Source of the DNA: Deltaproteobacteria bacterium
GTDB lineage: Bacteria > Myxococcota_A > Polyangia > Haliangiales > SHYZ01
DNA length: 46,228 nucleotides
NCBI GenBank assembly: GCA_016210055.1
Contig: JACQUZ010000086.1
Span: 1 to 46,228 of the forward strand
Direction: 5' to 3'
Shown: piece after piece, positions 46,193 through 46,228 of the stretch
Layout: every line of letters starts with the position of its first letter
Numbering within the stretch: the stretch's first letter is position 1
Notes under the pieces: model-generated
What the model saw: the letters and a program-made list of their open reading frames with translations, nothing else
What the model was told of the DNA's origin: nothing
Databases searched by the model: none
Made by a program: the position numbers and the translations under genes

Positions 46193-46228
46193 ACCTTGGC
46201 AAGACCACCATTTTCACCGAAAGGGAAC

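Overview
The window is about 46 kb of GC-rich DNA that reads as a myxobacterium-like chromosome (Myxococcota, formerly Deltaproteobacteria). The evidence is a MYXO-CTERM-like sorting tail, forty 'D-x-D-D/N-D-C-D-G' MopE-type repeats in one reading frame, Cys-rich lipoproteins with Pro-Asp linkers, and a TPR/two-TM protein of a kind common in that phylum. No tRNA, rRNA, insertion sequence, phage gene or CRISPR array was seen.

Region 1 (1-5155): a stand-alone LigD-type polymerase (minus strand) diverges from a BON-domain lipoprotein, followed by a peptide/nickel-type ABC importer in the order permease C, solute-binding protein, permease B. No ATPase subunit is present. Region 2 (5170-15440): an EF-G paralogue (minus strand), a TPR membrane protein, a lamin-tail-domain lipoprotein with a (XPPDA)14 linker, then a tightly packed HEAT protein-carB-greA unit. 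A 163-bp element bounded by a perfect 24-bp inverted repeat separates greA from an MFS transporter.

Region 3 (15524-26101): one uninterrupted 3525-codon frame made of two surface proteins end to end. The first is VWA + 22 MopE modules + a MYXO-CTERM-like tail. It runs in frame into a lipoprotein-type signal followed by 18 MopE modules and an FGE/sulfatase-modifying-factor-like domain. Each half carries an internal tandem super-repeat of about 0.87 kb, with an exact 876-nt period in the second half.

Region 4 (26377-46192): a same-strand operon of ten genes, with no gap above 37 nt and mostly overlapping starts and stops. It encodes a split, PUFA-synthase-like iterative PKS (AT-ACP-degenerate ACP-KR, and KS-CLF-tandem AfsA-like hotdogs), an unusual adenylate-forming ligase, an RND/MMPL-type exporter, two isoprenylcysteine-methyltransferase-like membrane enzymes, an extended SDR, a rifampicin-phosphotransferase-like PEP dikinase, a UbiA-family transferase, an outer-membrane-lipoprotein-sorting (TP0789/LolA-like) protein and an outer-membrane beta-barrel. 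My inference is a complete make-decorate-export pathway for an undescribed secondary lipid of the cell envelope. The product cannot be named from sequence.
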